This document shows, piece by piece, positions 44,093 to 51,087 of a stretch of DNA of 55,493 nucleotides (position 1 is the stretch's first letter; every line of letters starts with the position of its first letter). The notes under the pieces were generated by a model. The model had not been told where the DNA came from, searched no databases, and saw only the letters and a program-made list of their open reading frames with translations. The DNA comes from DASSUC01 sp035649895 (GTDB lineage Bacteria; Actinomycetota; Actinomycetes; Mycobacteriales; Micromonosporaceae). The stretch covers positions 1 to 55,493 of the forward strand of contig DASRIS010000029.1 of the NCBI GenBank assembly GCA_035649895.1, given 5' to 3'. The position numbers and the translations under genes are program-made.

Positions 44093-45532
44093 CTAAACCT
44101 CTCCGGCGGCGCGTTGTTCGGCGAGTCTTGCCGCAGCGGCGCGCAGCCGGGACAGCGTGCGCTCCGGGCCGAGCACCGCAAGGGACTCGAAGAGCGGCAG
44201 GCCCACCGAACGGCCGGTGACCGCCACGCGTACCGGTGCCTGGGTCTTGCCCAGCTTCAGCCCGCGGGCCGCGCCCACCCCCTCCAGCGCCTCTTTGAGC
44301 GCGTCGACGGTCCACTGCCCGAGCGCCTCGAACGCGGCGACGGCGTCGCCGAGCAGGCCGGCGGCCTCGACACGGTCCTTGGTCGCCTTGGCCCAGGACG
44401 CCTCATCCAGCGCCGGTGAGTCCAGGAAGAGAAAGTCCACCGCGGGCACGATCTCGGAGAGTACGGCGATGCGCGTCTGCGCCAGCGGGGCGACCGCGGC
44501 GAACGCGGCCGGGTCGAAGTGGTCGGCCTTCCACGGCGGCGCCGGGATCGTTGGCGTGCCGGCCAGCCATGGCTGGCACGCGGCGACGAAGTCCTCGACC
44601 GGCATGGCACGCAGGTACTCGCCGTTGAAGGCGCGCAGCTTCTTCTCGTCGAAGAAGGCGGGGGAGGGGTTGACCTCCTCCAGCCGGAACTCCGACTCGA
44701 TCACCGACCACGGCACGATCTCCCGGTCGCCGGAGGGCGCCCAGCCGAGCAGCATCAGGTAGTTGCACATCGCCTCGGCGAGGTAGCCCTCGTCCCGGAA
44801 CGCCTCCAGGGCCACCTTGTCCCGGCGCTTGGACAGCTTCTGCCGGCGCTCGTTGACCACCACCGGCACGTGCGCCCAGACCGGCGGCTCGTGCCCCAGC
44901 GCCTGCCACAGCAGCTGCTGCTTCGGCGTGTTCGGCAGGTGCTCCTCGGCCCGGATCACGTGGGTGACCGCCATGGTCATGTCGTCGACGACGTTGGCGA
45001 GCAGGAACACCGCCGAGCCGTCGGCCCGGGCGATGACGAAGTCCTCCAGCAGTGCGTTGTCGAAGGTCGGCTCGCCGCGGATCAGGTCGACCACCCGGGT
45101 CTGCCCGGAGTCCGGGGTGCGGAAGCGCAGCGCCCGGCCCGGCCCCGCCGCCAGGCCGCGGTCGCGGCAGAAGCCGTCGTACCCCCGATGGGCGTCACCG
45201 GTACGGGCGGCAACCTCCTGCCGGGTGCACTCGCAGTAGTATGCGCGGCCCTCCGCGTGCAGCCGCGCGGCGGCGGCCCGGTGCTGCTCGCCGTACGCCG
45301 ACTGGAAGTACGGCCCCTCGTACGTGCCCCGCCTGATCCCGACCCAGTCCAGCGCGGACAGGATGCCGTCGGTCCACTCCGGACGGTTGCGGGACGCGTC
45401 GGTGTCCTCGATCCGCAGCACGAACGCGCCGCCGTGCTGCTTGGCGTAGATCCAGTTCTGCAGCGCGGACCGGGCACCCCCGACGTGGAAGCTGCCGGTC
45501 GGGGACGGGGCGAAGCGCACGCGCACGGTCAC
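44093..45532 (-). CDS. gltX: Glutamyl-tRNA synthetase
   Basis: 479 aa, class I synthetase. The HIGH-type signature FAPSPTGSFHVGG (His16) and the KMSKS-type loop QKLSKRRDK are both present, along with YYCECT and GYDGFCRD in the zinc-like insertion, and the C-terminal anticodon-binding helices. It charges tRNA-Glu (and in actinobacteria also tRNA-Gln, later amidated). GTG 45532 gives the standard start (TVRVRFAPSPTG); GTG 45538 is also possible. The open frame beyond this runs antisense to the neighbouring caspase gene and is not coding. Confidence 0.95.
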   Translation of the reverse strand: MTVRVRFAPSPTGSFHVGGARSALQNWIYAKQHGGAFVLRIEDTDASRNRPEWTDGILSALDWVGIRRGTYEGPYFQSAYGEQHRAAAARLHAEGRAYYCECTRQEVAARTGDAHRGYDGFCRDRGLAAGPGRALRFRTPDSGQTRVVDLIRGEPTFDNALLEDFVIARADGSAVFLLANVVDDMTMAVTHVIRAEEHLPNTPKQQLLWQALGHEPPVWAHVPVVVNERRQKLSKRRDKVALEAFRDEGYLAEAMCNYLMLLGWAPSGDREIVPWSVIESEFRLEEVNPSPAFFDEKKLRAFNGEYLRAMPVEDFVAACQPWLAGTPTIPAPPWKADHFDPAAFAAVAPLAQTRIAVLSEIVPAVDFLFLDSPALDEASWAKATKDRVEAAGLLGDAVAAFEALGQWTVDALKEALEGVGAARGLKLGKTQAPVRVAVTGRSVGLPLFESLAVLGPERTLSRLRAAAARLAEQRAAGEV

Positions 45533-45652
45533 CAGCACAGCGTAGTAGCCGACACTCTGCGGGGCCCAGCGGTATTGAGCCGCTGCGGTACAGTCGCTTT
45601 CGGTGGCCGTCAATGTCTCTCGGTGTGACAACCGTTGCCATGGAGGGTGCGG

Positions 45653-47944
45653 GTGGAGGGGGAGCGGCGCGCGGTCATCATCGGCGTCAACGACGCCGGT
45701 CGAGCGAGCGGGATACCGCAGCTCCAGTACGCCGTGGCGGACGCGACCGACCTCGCCAAGCTGCTGACCCACCCGACCACGGGCACCTTCGACCCCGACG
45801 ACGTGACGGTGCTGCTGGACGAGCAGGCCACCGCGGCTGTCGTCAAGCGGGCCCTGCGTGACATCGCGCTGCACGCCACCGCGTCGGACATGCTGTTCGT
45901 CTTCTTCGCCGGGCACGCGGTGCTGCCCCGCTGGGACCGGCTGGGCAACCCCTACCTGGTCACCGCAGGCTTCGACCCGCGGGCGCTGGAACGCGAGCCT
46001 GACCTGGGCCTGCGCATGCGGTTCCTGCGCGACGAGGTGTTCGAGGCGTGCGCCGGCTCGTCCTTCCTGGTGCTGGACTGCTGCCACGCGGGCGGGTACG
46101 TCGACCAGCGGGGCGAGGCGGCCCGGCACCGCTGGAAGACGCTGCGCTACGCGCTTGGCAGCTACGACTCCCAGCTCAGCCGGCACAGCACGCTGCTGGC
46201 GTGTGCCCAGGACGAGGTGGTCCGGGAGAGCAGCGACTACCGGCACGGCGTCTTCTCGTACCACCTCCTGCGGGCCCTGGCGGGCGCGGCCGCGGGTCCG
46301 GACGGGGTGACGTTCGCGGACGCGGCGAGGTTCGTGGCGGAGCAGCACCTGGATCCGGAGCCGCTGCCGACGGTGCAGCAGTGGGGCCCGACCGCGGTCC
46401 TGACCCGGCCGCAGCTCGCCCGGCCCACCGCCCGGCCGGAGGGCCGCCCGGCACCGCAGGTGCGGATCGTCCACTGTGCCAACCCGCTCGACCCGGCGGT
46501 CAGCACGATCAGGCAGTTTCTCCGCGACGCGTTCCGGCCACCCGGGCCACCGGCGGCCAGCGGGTCCGCAGCGGGCGGGGCGACAGGCGGAGGGTCCGCA
46601 GCAAGCGGAGGGTCCGCAGCAAGCGGCGGATCCGCGACAGATCGGGCGGCAGGCCGCTACCTGGAGCGGGTCAGGCGGGCTGTCTCCGGGACCGGAGCGG
46701 CCGTGGTCGAGCTCGCCGACGGCGCCTGTCAGGTCCGGGACGCGACCCCGGGCTTCGGTGGCGAGGAGACTGTTGAGCTGCTGACGAAGGTGGCCAACCA
46801 CCCGCTGCCACACCGGCGGGAGGCGCTCGGATGGGTAGCCGCCGAGACGGACGCGCCTCGCCTGCTGGCCGTGCCGCTCGCCCATCACGGCGGCCCCTGG
46901 GACTCCTTCCTGGTGGTGCAGGACCCGGCCGTCCCCTTCCTCGACCTGGGCGAGCCGCTCGCCACCCTGCTGCGCGCCCTGTGGACCGCCAGCGCCCCGG
47001 ACGACCTGCCGCTGACCGAGGTGGAGGTGCTGACCGCGCTGCGGGAGAGCTCCGGCCGCCTGCCGCTGGAGATCTACAACCACTGCTTCGAGGTGTACCG
47101 GCGGGTGCTCGGCTCGCTCGTGATGGTCTTCGAACCCGTCGTGGACCTCGCCCCGAACCCCACGTTCGTCACCGTGCACGCGTACGAGGCGCTGGCCCGC
47201 CGGGACCGGCAGGCGTACCAGGCCCCAGGCCGGGCCCTGAACCTCGCCTACGCGTGGGGCGACCGGTTCGTGATCGAGCGCGACCGGGTCCTGGCGGTCA
47301 AGGCCATCGAGTCGTACGCGCGGGCCGCCGGCAACTGGCAGGGCAGCAAGCTCCCCGGCCTGTCGATCAACGTGGCGGTACGCGCGTTGATCAGCGATGT
47401 CTACGTGGACGCGCTCCGCACCGTGATCCGCAGGACCGGGCTCGGCCGCGGCGCCGTCACGCTGGAGATCTCCGAGCGCGACAAGATCGAGCCCGGGCCG
47501 GGCGAGGACTGGGGCGATGACCCGATCGAGTACTTCCGGGCCCGCCTGGCCCGGCTCGCGGAGGACCCGAAGGTGGGCTTCGCGGTCGATGACTTCGGTG
47601 TCGACCATGCCTCACTCGACCGGATCTCCCGGCTCGGGCTGACCCAGATCAAGGTCGACCGGTCGGTCCTCGGCCATCCACACGCTCTCGACGAGCTGAA
47701 GCTGGTGGTGGACATCGCCTGCGACGCGCTGCGCCGCGGCACCGGCCCCGCCGCCCGGGACGTCATCGTCGAAGGCGTGGACAAGCAGCATGCGGGCAAG
47801 CTCAAGGCGATCTTCGACATGGGCATCCAGTACGCGCAGGGCTACATCGTGGACGACCGCGCCACCGGCGAGCTACGCCCGCTCACGCCGGACGTCAAGG
47901 AGCGGATCGCCTCCTACGTACGAGGTGACGACGCCCGCGGCTGA
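45653..47944 (+). CDS. Caspase-like protease fused to an EAL (c-di-GMP phosphodiesterase) domain
   Basis: 763 aa. Residues about 5-250 are a caspase/peptidase C14 domain: VIIGVNDAG, the catalytic His88 in FFAGHAV, the catalytic Cys144 in LDCCHAGG, and TLLACAQDEVV. A Gly/Ser/Ala linker (about 296-334) is encoded partly by an 18-bp repeat. Residues about 335-450 look like a small alpha/beta sensor (GAF-like, uncertain). Residues about 474-739 are an EAL domain that keeps every residue I would check: Glu512-Ala-Leu, Asn573 (SINVA), Glu605 (LEISE), Asp646-Asp647 (DDFG), Lys667 (QIKVD), Glu707 (VEGVD) and Gln729 (AQGY). No signal peptide or membrane helix is seen, so it is cytoplasmic. GTG 45653 follows GGAGGG by 5 bases. 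It is divergent from gltX and stands alone. Confidence 0.9.
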   Translation: MEGERRAVIIGVNDAGRASGIPQLQYAVADATDLAKLLTHPTTGTFDPDDVTVLLDEQATAAVVKRALRDIALHATASDMLFVFFAGHAVLPRWDRLGNPYLVTAGFDPRALEREPDLGLRMRFLRDEVFEACAGSSFLVLDCCHAGGYVDQRGEAARHRWKTLRYALGSYDSQLSRHSTLLACAQDEVVRESSDYRHGVFSYHLLRALAGAAAGPDGVTFADAARFVAEQHLDPEPLPTVQQWGPTAVLTRPQLARPTARPEGRPAPQVRIVHCANPLDPAVSTIRQFLRDAFRPPGPPAASGSAAGGATGGGSAASGGSAASGGSATDRAAGRYLERVRRAVSGTGAAVVELADGACQVRDATPGFGGEETVELLTKVANHPLPHRREALGWVAAETDAPRLLAVPLAHHGGPWDSFLVVQDPAVPFLDLGEPLATLLRALWTASAPDDLPLTEVEVLTALRESSGRLPLEIYNHCFEVYRRVLGSLVMVFEPVVDLAPNPTFVTVHAYEALARRDRQAYQAPGRALNLAYAWGDRFVIERDRVLAVKAIESYARAAGNWQGSKLPGLSINVAVRALISDVYVDALRTVIRRTGLGRGAVTLEISERDKIEPGPGEDWGDDPIEYFRARLARLAEDPKVGFAVDDFGVDHASLDRISRLGLTQIKVDRSVLGHPHALDELKLVVDIACDALRRGTGPAARDVIVEGVDKQHAGKLKAIFDMGIQYAQGYIVDDRATGELRPLTPDVKERIASYVRGDDARG
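46589..46624 (+). repeat. 18-bp tandem repeat in the caspase-EAL linker
   Basis: Two exact copies of GGAGGGTCCGCAGCAAGC (46589-46606, 46607-46624) with degenerate copies on both sides encode the GGSAAS linker repeats; slippage here would change linker length in frame. Confidence 0.85.
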
Positions 47945-47985
47945 GCCGGCCCCGCTGGGCCGCCCCGCGCCCGCCGCGGCACCGC

Positions 47986-48452
47986 CTACGGAACCGAACG
48001 GATCTTGACGACGAGCACGGTCACCGCGGCGGTCAGTGAGGCGAGCATGGCGTTGAAGCAGACCTGGGCGAGCACCCAGGCCAGGGCCAGCCCGAGCACC
48101 GTGCGCTGCTGGGACAGGAGCAGCAGCGCACCCCGCCGAGCAGCGCCCCGCCCAGCGTCCACGGGTGCCGCCGGCCGAACCGGCCGGCGGTCCGGTCCGA
48201 CAGCGCCCCGGCCAGCGGGTTGGCGACCACCGCCGCCAGGGCCCCGAGACCGGTGACCCAGCCGAGCATCGCCTCCTTGCTGTCCGGCGCGATGGCCAGC
48301 ACCTGCCGGGGGCGCAGCACCTGGATCGGGGTGAAGAAGGCCATCCACACCCCGAGGTTGGCGACCACGAGCAGGCCGACCCAGCGGGCGCGGACCCGTA
48401 CCCCCGGCTCTGCCAGCGCCGCCGGGGTCGCGACCGCGCCCGTCGAGCTCAC
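47986..48452 (-). pseudogene. Decayed MFS transporter remnant behind the beta-glucosidase
   Basis: The frame from GTG 48452 gives an MFS N-terminus: about 25 residues, helix 1 (WVGLLVVANLGVWMAFFTPIQ), helix 2 and the MFS loop motif (GALSDRTAGRFGRRHPW). A frameshift near 48126-48135 moves the reading to another frame (LALAWVLAQVCFNAMLASLTAA), which then passes directly into what looks like the natural C-terminus (VLVVKIRSVP). A frameshift plus an internal deletion of about 250 codons have destroyed it. GTG 48452 overlaps the GH1 stop (GTGA), so it was once the coupled sugar importer for the beta-glucosidase. Confidence 0.8.
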
Positions 48453-49816
48453 GCCCGACCCGCGATAAGGTCGCGATACCAGGCGAAAGAGCTTTTCCGG
48501 GTACGCGCCTGCGTGGCGAAGTCCACGTGCACCAGCCCGAACCGCTTGGTGTACCCCTCGGCCCACTCGAAGTTGTCAAGCAGCGACCAGGCGAAGTAGC
48601 CGCGCACGTCCACCCCTGCCGCGAGCGCGTCGGCCACCGCCGTGACGTGGGCGTCCAGATAGGACACCCGGTCCGGGTCGTGGCAGCGGCCGTCCGGACC
48701 GACCGTGTCGTCGTAGGCGCAGCCGTTCTCGGTGACGTGGACCGGGGGCAGCGCGGGGCCGTACCGCTCCTTCAGCGAGATCAGCAGGTCCCGCAGCCCC
48801 TCCGGGACCACCGGCCAGCCGAAGTAGGTGCGCGGGTAGCCCTCGATGATGCGCATGTCGTACGGGAGCGGGTTGCCCTCGCTCGGCGCAGCCACGCCCT
48901 GCGGGTTGTAGTAGTTGACCCCCAGGGCGTCCAGCGGCGCCGCGATCGTGGCCAGGTCACCGTCCCGCACCAGCGCGGAGAGGCGGTCGGTGCCGGCGAT
49001 GGCCAGCGACCCGAGCCCGTCGGGGTAGCGGCCGAGCAGCACAGGATCGGTGAAGAGCCGGTTGTAGAAGATGTCGTGGGCGTCCGCGGCGGCCCGGTCG
49101 GCGTCGGTGGCCGTGTCCCGGGTGCCGTCCGGCCCGATCGCCCAGGACGGGGCGTAGCTGTTGGTGACCGCCACCCGGCTGGTGGTCCTGGCGCGCAGCG
49201 CCCGCACCGCGAGCCCGTGCCCGAGCAGCTGGTGGTGCACGACCGGGAACGGGTCGTCGAAGAGGCGCTGGCCGGGCGCGTGGATGCCCCAGAGGTGACC
49301 GATCATGAAGTGCACCGAGGGCTCGTTCAGCGTGATCCACAGCTTGACCCGGTCACCGAGCGCCGCGCCGACCAGCTCCGCGTAGTCGCCGAAGCGCGCC
49401 GCCGTGTCCCGGGCCGACCACCCGCCGGCGTCCTGTAGCGCCTGCGGCAGGTCCCAGTGGAAGAGCGTGGCCACCGGGTCGATGTCGGCGTTGAGCAGGG
49501 TGTCCACCAGCCGGTCGTAGAAGGCGACCCCGGCCGGGTTGGCGCCGCCGGTCCCCGCGGGCTGGATGCGGGGCCAGGCGACCGAGAAGCGGTACGCCGA
49601 CACGCCCAGCTCCGCCATGAGCGCCACGTCCTGCTCGTAGCGGTGGTAGTGGTCGCAGGCCACCTCGCCGGTGCTGCCGTCGGCGACGCGGTCCGGGTCC
49701 GCGGTGAACGTGTCCCAGATGGACGGTCCCCGCCCACCCTCAGTGACGGCGCCCTCGATCTGGTACGCCGCGGTGGCTACGCCCCAGCGGAAGCCCGGCG
49801 GAAAGGTACGGCTCAT
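48449..49816 (-). CDS. GH1 beta-glucosidase
   Basis: 455 aa. GH1 barrel with acid/base Glu165 (TLNEPSV) and nucleophile Glu363 (VTENGCAY), the N-terminal FPPGFRWGVATAAYQIEG signature and WSLLDNFEWAEGY. There is no signal peptide, so it hydrolyses imported beta-glucosides such as cellobiose or laminaribiose in the cytoplasm. ATG 49816 has only a weak ribosome binding site. Its coupled transporter is broken; whether another importer feeds it cannot be seen here. It may act downstream of the extracellular glucanases encoded 40 kb away. Confidence 0.95.
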   Translation of the reverse strand: MSRTFPPGFRWGVATAAYQIEGAVTEGGRGPSIWDTFTADPDRVADGSTGEVACDHYHRYEQDVALMAELGVSAYRFSVAWPRIQPAGTGGANPAGVAFYDRLVDTLLNADIDPVATLFHWDLPQALQDAGGWSARDTAARFGDYAELVGAALGDRVKLWITLNEPSVHFMIGHLWGIHAPGQRLFDDPFPVVHHQLLGHGLAVRALRARTTSRVAVTNSYAPSWAIGPDGTRDTATDADRAAADAHDIFYNRLFTDPVLLGRYPDGLGSLAIAGTDRLSALVRDGDLATIAAPLDALGVNYYNPQGVAAPSEGNPLPYDMRIIEGYPRTYFGWPVVPEGLRDLLISLKERYGPALPPVHVTENGCAYDDTVGPDGRCHDPDRVSYLDAHVTAVADALAAGVDVRGYFAWSLLDNFEWAEGYTKRFGLVHVDFATQARTRKSSFAWYRDLIAGRA

Positions 49817-49840
49817 GGTGTGCGGACTTTACGCCACACC
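49817..49840 (-). promoter_or_regulatory. Inverted repeat immediately upstream of the GH1 start
   Basis: GGTGTG (49817-49822) and CACACC (49835-49840) flank a 12-base spacer next to ATG 49816. It could be an operator for sugar induction; the evidence is limited to symmetry. Confidence 0.3.
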
Positions 49841-50013
49841 GGCCACTTGCCCAACCTCTCCGGCGGCGTTGAGCAGCACGGCTGTCTGCTGGGACAGCCA
49901 CGGCCGGACAGTCCACGACACATCGAGCACCGTCCGGGCCGGACCGTGGCGGGCAACCCTTGTGGTGGCGGCCTCGCCAGTTGCCCTCCCGACCGCCGGC
50001 CTCTGCCAGCAGT

Positions 50014-50072
50014 CTTTCTGGTGGCGGCCCCGGCTTTCTGGCGGCGGCCCCGGCTTTCTGGCGGCGGCCCGG
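50014..50072. repeat. Three tandem copies of a 20-bp unit
   Basis: CTTTCTGGYGGCGGCCCCGG repeats at 50014-50033, 50034-50053 and 50054-50072 (last copy one base shorter), ending exactly at the stop codon of the minus-strand gene at 50073. There are no spacers, so it is not a CRISPR array. Confidence 0.9.
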
Positions 50073-50552
50073 TCAGCGGCGCCGTACCGCCCGGTCGACC
50101 CGTGCCCGCCAGCCCTCGTCGCCCACCTCGCCGGCGAGCGCCACGAGCGCGGTCACCGTGCCGGCGGTGAGCTCGCTCCAGTCCGGCTCGGCACCCGGAC
50201 GTCCCTTGTGGACGATGAACGCCCGCCCGTCCGTCTCGCTGGTGGCCCAGCTCCGCCCCGGCCCGACCAGGCTCGCGCCGGCACGCCGTGCCGCCTCGCC
50301 GCCGCCCTCGCTGACCAGCTGCACGTCGAACGGGTACGTCACCTCGCCGCCGGCCTTGGTGACGATGATCCGCGCCTGCACCGAGTCCGCCCGGCCGAGG
50401 AGGTCGGCGAGCTTGCCGGCGGCCGGTGACTCGACCACCACCTCGACCCCGTCGCCGTGCTCGCCCGGGTCACGCGCCTGCGCGACGCGACGGACCAGCT
50501 CCACGACCGGCGTCGTGTCCTCGCGGTGGAACGCCACCCAGCCTGCCTCCAT
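50073..50552 (-). CDS. Hypothetical cytoplasmic protein
   Basis: 159 aa from ATG 50552, with a weak GGGCGG upstream. Mixed alpha/beta composition (VEVVVESPAAGKLADLLGRA, ARIIVTKAGGEVTYPFDVQL, DWSELTAGTVTALVALAGEV). No signal peptide, membrane helix or recognisable motif. Codon bias supports coding. Flanked by a tandem repeat at its 3' end and a long gene-free stretch at its 5' end. Confidence 0.65.
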   Translation of the reverse strand: MEAGWVAFHREDTTPVVELVRRVAQARDPGEHGDGVEVVVESPAAGKLADLLGRADSVQARIIVTKAGGEVTYPFDVQLVSEGGGEAARRAGASLVGPGRSWATSETDGRAFIVHKGRPGAEPDWSELTAGTVTALVALAGEVGDEGWRARVDRAVRRR

Positions 50553-51087
50553 CCGCCCATGCTCGCACCAGCGCGCTCATCCTCCACGCCCGCAGACGGG
50601 CGAGGGCAGCGAACACTCGCCCTGTTCGTAATATTCATCCCGTTCTGCGTTGCGGCCTCTCGCTCGACCCGAGCTTGATCAAATCAGTTTCAGTGAAGTT
50701 GGGGTCATGGGTTGCCCGGATAGACCCAATATCACTGAAATTGATTTGATCTTGGCACTGTGGGTGGCGAGGTTCGGAAACCATGGTGGAAACGTCCGTT
50801 TTCGACGTTGGCTCCAGCTCGCTAGGCCACCGAGCGGCAAGCTGGAGAGCTCACGACGGGCAGGATCGCCAACCAGGCCGGGGTCTTCGTGGCGCCGGGG
50901 TCTCCGTGGCCTGGACCTCACCGCCAGATGGGTAACCGCCCGGACAGGCAAACGTCGCCGTGTCCCGTTCGCCGGTCGGCCCGGAGCGGCAGGACCGTTC
51001 AGGCCATGACGGCTCGGGCTTTGCAGGCTCGAGCGCACAGACGCGGGTGGGTGGCCCGACGGAGCGGCCCACCCACCCGTCAGATGC
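50553..51087. other. Gene-free stretch downstream of aceE
   Basis: 535 bases between two minus-strand genes. It is locally AT-rich around 50670-50800 and contains a long imperfect inverted repeat (50677-50751). Open frames crossing it on either strand are formed partly by the repeat itself and show no recognisable product. It may hold the aceE 3' end signals, the promoter of the gene ending at 50073, or the remains of a small mobile element. Confidence 0.5.
50677..50751. repeat. 30-bp imperfect inverted repeat with short spacer
   Basis: The left arm (50677-50706) starts GATCAAATCAGTTTCAGTGA; the right arm (50723-50751), reverse complemented, starts GATCAAATCAATTTCAGTGA. About 25 of 30 positions agree, and the spacer is 16 bases. 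The arms are AT-rich in a GC-rich genome. Candidates are a miniature inverted-repeat element, the paired ends of a lost transposon, or a long transcript hairpin. Confidence 0.8.

Noticed and set aside
45533..47608. Long upstream extension of gltX
   Set aside because: Antisense to the caspase-EAL gene; the conserved synthetase N-terminus begins at GTG 45532.
50014..50072. Possible CRISPR array
   Set aside because: The units are directly adjacent with no spacers, and no cas genes are present.
50650..51009. Plus-strand 119-codon frame across the long inverted repeat
   Set aside because: A large part is encoded by the inverted repeat itself and the remainder has no motif or ribosome binding site.
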